Of a stretch of 64,000 nucleotides of DNA, positions 62,872 to 64,000 are shown one piece after another. Below the pieces are notes generated by a model. The model made no database searches, was not told the origin of the DNA, and saw only the letters and a list, made by a program, of their open reading frames with translations. The translations under genes were made by a program, and so were the position numbers. The stretch spans positions 1,674,001 to 1,738,000 of the forward strand of contig JANEZZ010000739.1 in NCBI GenBank assembly GCA_026122225.1. Direction: 5' to 3'. Source of the DNA: Heloderma charlesbogerti. Its lineage: Eukaryota; Chordata; Lepidosauria; Squamata; Helodermatidae. Position 1 is the first letter of the stretch; each line of letters opens with the position of its first letter.

Positions 62872-62983
62872 TTGTTGTTGTTGTTGTTCAGTCGTTCAGT
62901 CGTGTCCGACTCTTCGTGACCCCATGGACCATAGCACGCCAGGCCTTCCTGTCCTGCGTTCTCTCCCGGAGCGTGCTCAAGTT
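62872..62983 (-). mobile_element. BovB LINE, 112-bp 5'-truncated stub
   Basis: Only the last ~95 bp of BovB plus a CAA (GTT on plus) repeat. The perfect 11-bp target duplication GAAGGGAAGAG lies at 62861-62871 and 62984-62994. Typical result of abortive target-primed reverse transcription. Confidence 0.93.
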
Positions 62984-62994
62984 GAAGGGAAGAG

Positions 62995-63371
62995 TACTAG
63001 GGCCAGAGCAGCAGTGGCCCAGGCAGCGCCAACCCTCTGAGGCAGGGGAAGCCAAGGGGGAGAGTAATAGCACAACCCTATGCCTGTCTCTTCTGCAGTG
63101 AGCCCCACTGAGTTCAATGGCACTTACTTCCAGGTAAGAGCACATGGGAATGCATCCTTAGGACTTAAAAGACACAACAGCAGGCAGGAGGTGGACATTC
63201 AGATCCAGAGAACTGCTGAAGCTTTACTTCTGGGGAAGTCTCCTAATCTCACATGCTGCAAAACAGGTATAAGATCCTTTCTTTGAGGAACAGACGGAGA
63301 AAACCATGCCTCGCATTATTCAAAAGTTAGCGGCTTGGGCGAAAGGTAAGAGTCTGAAGATGCACTTCAAA
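62995..63371. other. Non-coding sequence without recognised features
   Basis: No exon, TIR or LINE motif seen. The short open frame 63080-63286 shows no domain. Confidence 0.4.
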
Positions 63372-64000
63372 CTTCATTCGTAATTCCATGTCTCTAACCC
63401 TTTGAAAAATATTACCGGGTTGTTTTCTCAGCCTGTTCCTCAAAGAAAGGATCTTAAACATGTCTTACAGCATATGAAATTAGGAGATGTTCCTAGACGT
63501 AAAGCTGCTTAGTCTGCCCCTCCAAAGAAAACATGCTACACATGTTTACATAGGTCCCACAAAGTCTGAGGGGATTTCCAAGTGAGTATGCTCAGGATTT
63601 CAATCCAGCTCTAACAGTCTGTCACATGCTTATGAGGTTTGATCTTTCATATCACACAGTCCCCTTTCCGCACAGATATGCAGAGCTTCTGTTTTGAAAG
63701 GGAGATAGTGGCCTAAATCCAATTGCTACTCTCAGCTAGAGTAGACACACTGAACCAATGGGAACTTGGTAAGTCCACACTTCTCTAAGTTGCATTGCTT
63801 CAACGGGTCTCCTCTGGTGGGGACTGGGAATTGGATCGGTGATCTGACCTGCTTGCTATGAACTCATCTCACCATCGTGCTGGTACCACTGTGTAGATGT
63901 CAGCAGAAGAGTAGCCATTCATATGACCAGGTGTTTTTTGACAATGGTGGGAACAGTGTAAAAATCCCATTACTCTAGGATGTAGTGTGTGGGCAAATAT
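63372..64000. repeat. Segmental duplication partner of 4482-5110
   Basis: See the entry at 4482. It continues beyond the window edge, so the true length of the duplication is unknown. Confidence 0.85.

Overview
This is vertebrate, almost certainly squamate reptile (lizard or snake), DNA. The evidence is long introns with GT/AG splice sites, BovB, CR1 and L2 LINEs, solo LTRs, microsatellites, and a cluster of vomeronasal type-2 receptor (V2R, family C GPCR) exons, all on the minus strand. There are no bacterial, tRNA, rRNA or CRISPR features.

The main gene is a V2R assembled here from six minus-strand exons between 56229 and 38887: signal peptide exon 55964-56229, exon 2 55095-55386, large ligand-domain exon 48672-49526, exon 4 46798-47025, cysteine-rich exon 45946-46072 and seven-TM exon 38887-39788. 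Phases agree at every junction and the lengths sum to 2670 bp, 889 residues plus stop, with no internal stop seen. Around it lie decayed paralogues: P2 (exon 1 at 35.6 kb, exon 2 at 31.8 kb, exon 3 at 23.1-24.75 kb), P1 (only a broken cysteine-rich exon at 11.33-11.46 kb) and P3 (a broken seven-TM exon at 59.8-61.3 kb). Duplicated non-coding blocks near 2.1-2.9, 13.7-17.6 and 56.3-57.8 kb, and near 4.5-5.1 and 63.4-64 kb, show that the cluster grew by segmental duplication.

Most of the rest is mobile DNA. At least fifteen insertion loci (about 13 kb, one fifth of the window) belong to one non-autonomous hAT-like family with TAGGGATG..CATCCCTA ends and 8-bp target duplications, most of them perfect. 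Its interior is a string of hairpins that, in the best copy, folds into one inverted repeat of about 470 bp. Each end carries a consensus-like splice donor pointing outward. I found no name for this family from memory. Copies are nested in BovB, CR1, a Ngaro/DIRS-type retroelement, V2R exons and each other. Several lack matching target duplications and look like recombination products.

Other elements are two long BovB LINEs (1-2108; 5402-9506 with a 12-bp target duplication) and a 112-bp BovB stub, a CR1 with a 711-codon open RT frame (14161-16296), two solo LTR candidates (16554-17104, strong; 38216-38646, weaker), L2-like 3' ends, and a decayed tyrosine-recombinase retrotransposon (about 25.65-31.6 kb) with gag-like, RNase H, tyrosine recombinase and SGNH-hydrolase-like remnants but no reverse transcriptase.

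All boundaries were read by eye. Splice sites and target duplications were checked base by base. Boundaries of old repeats are approximate.
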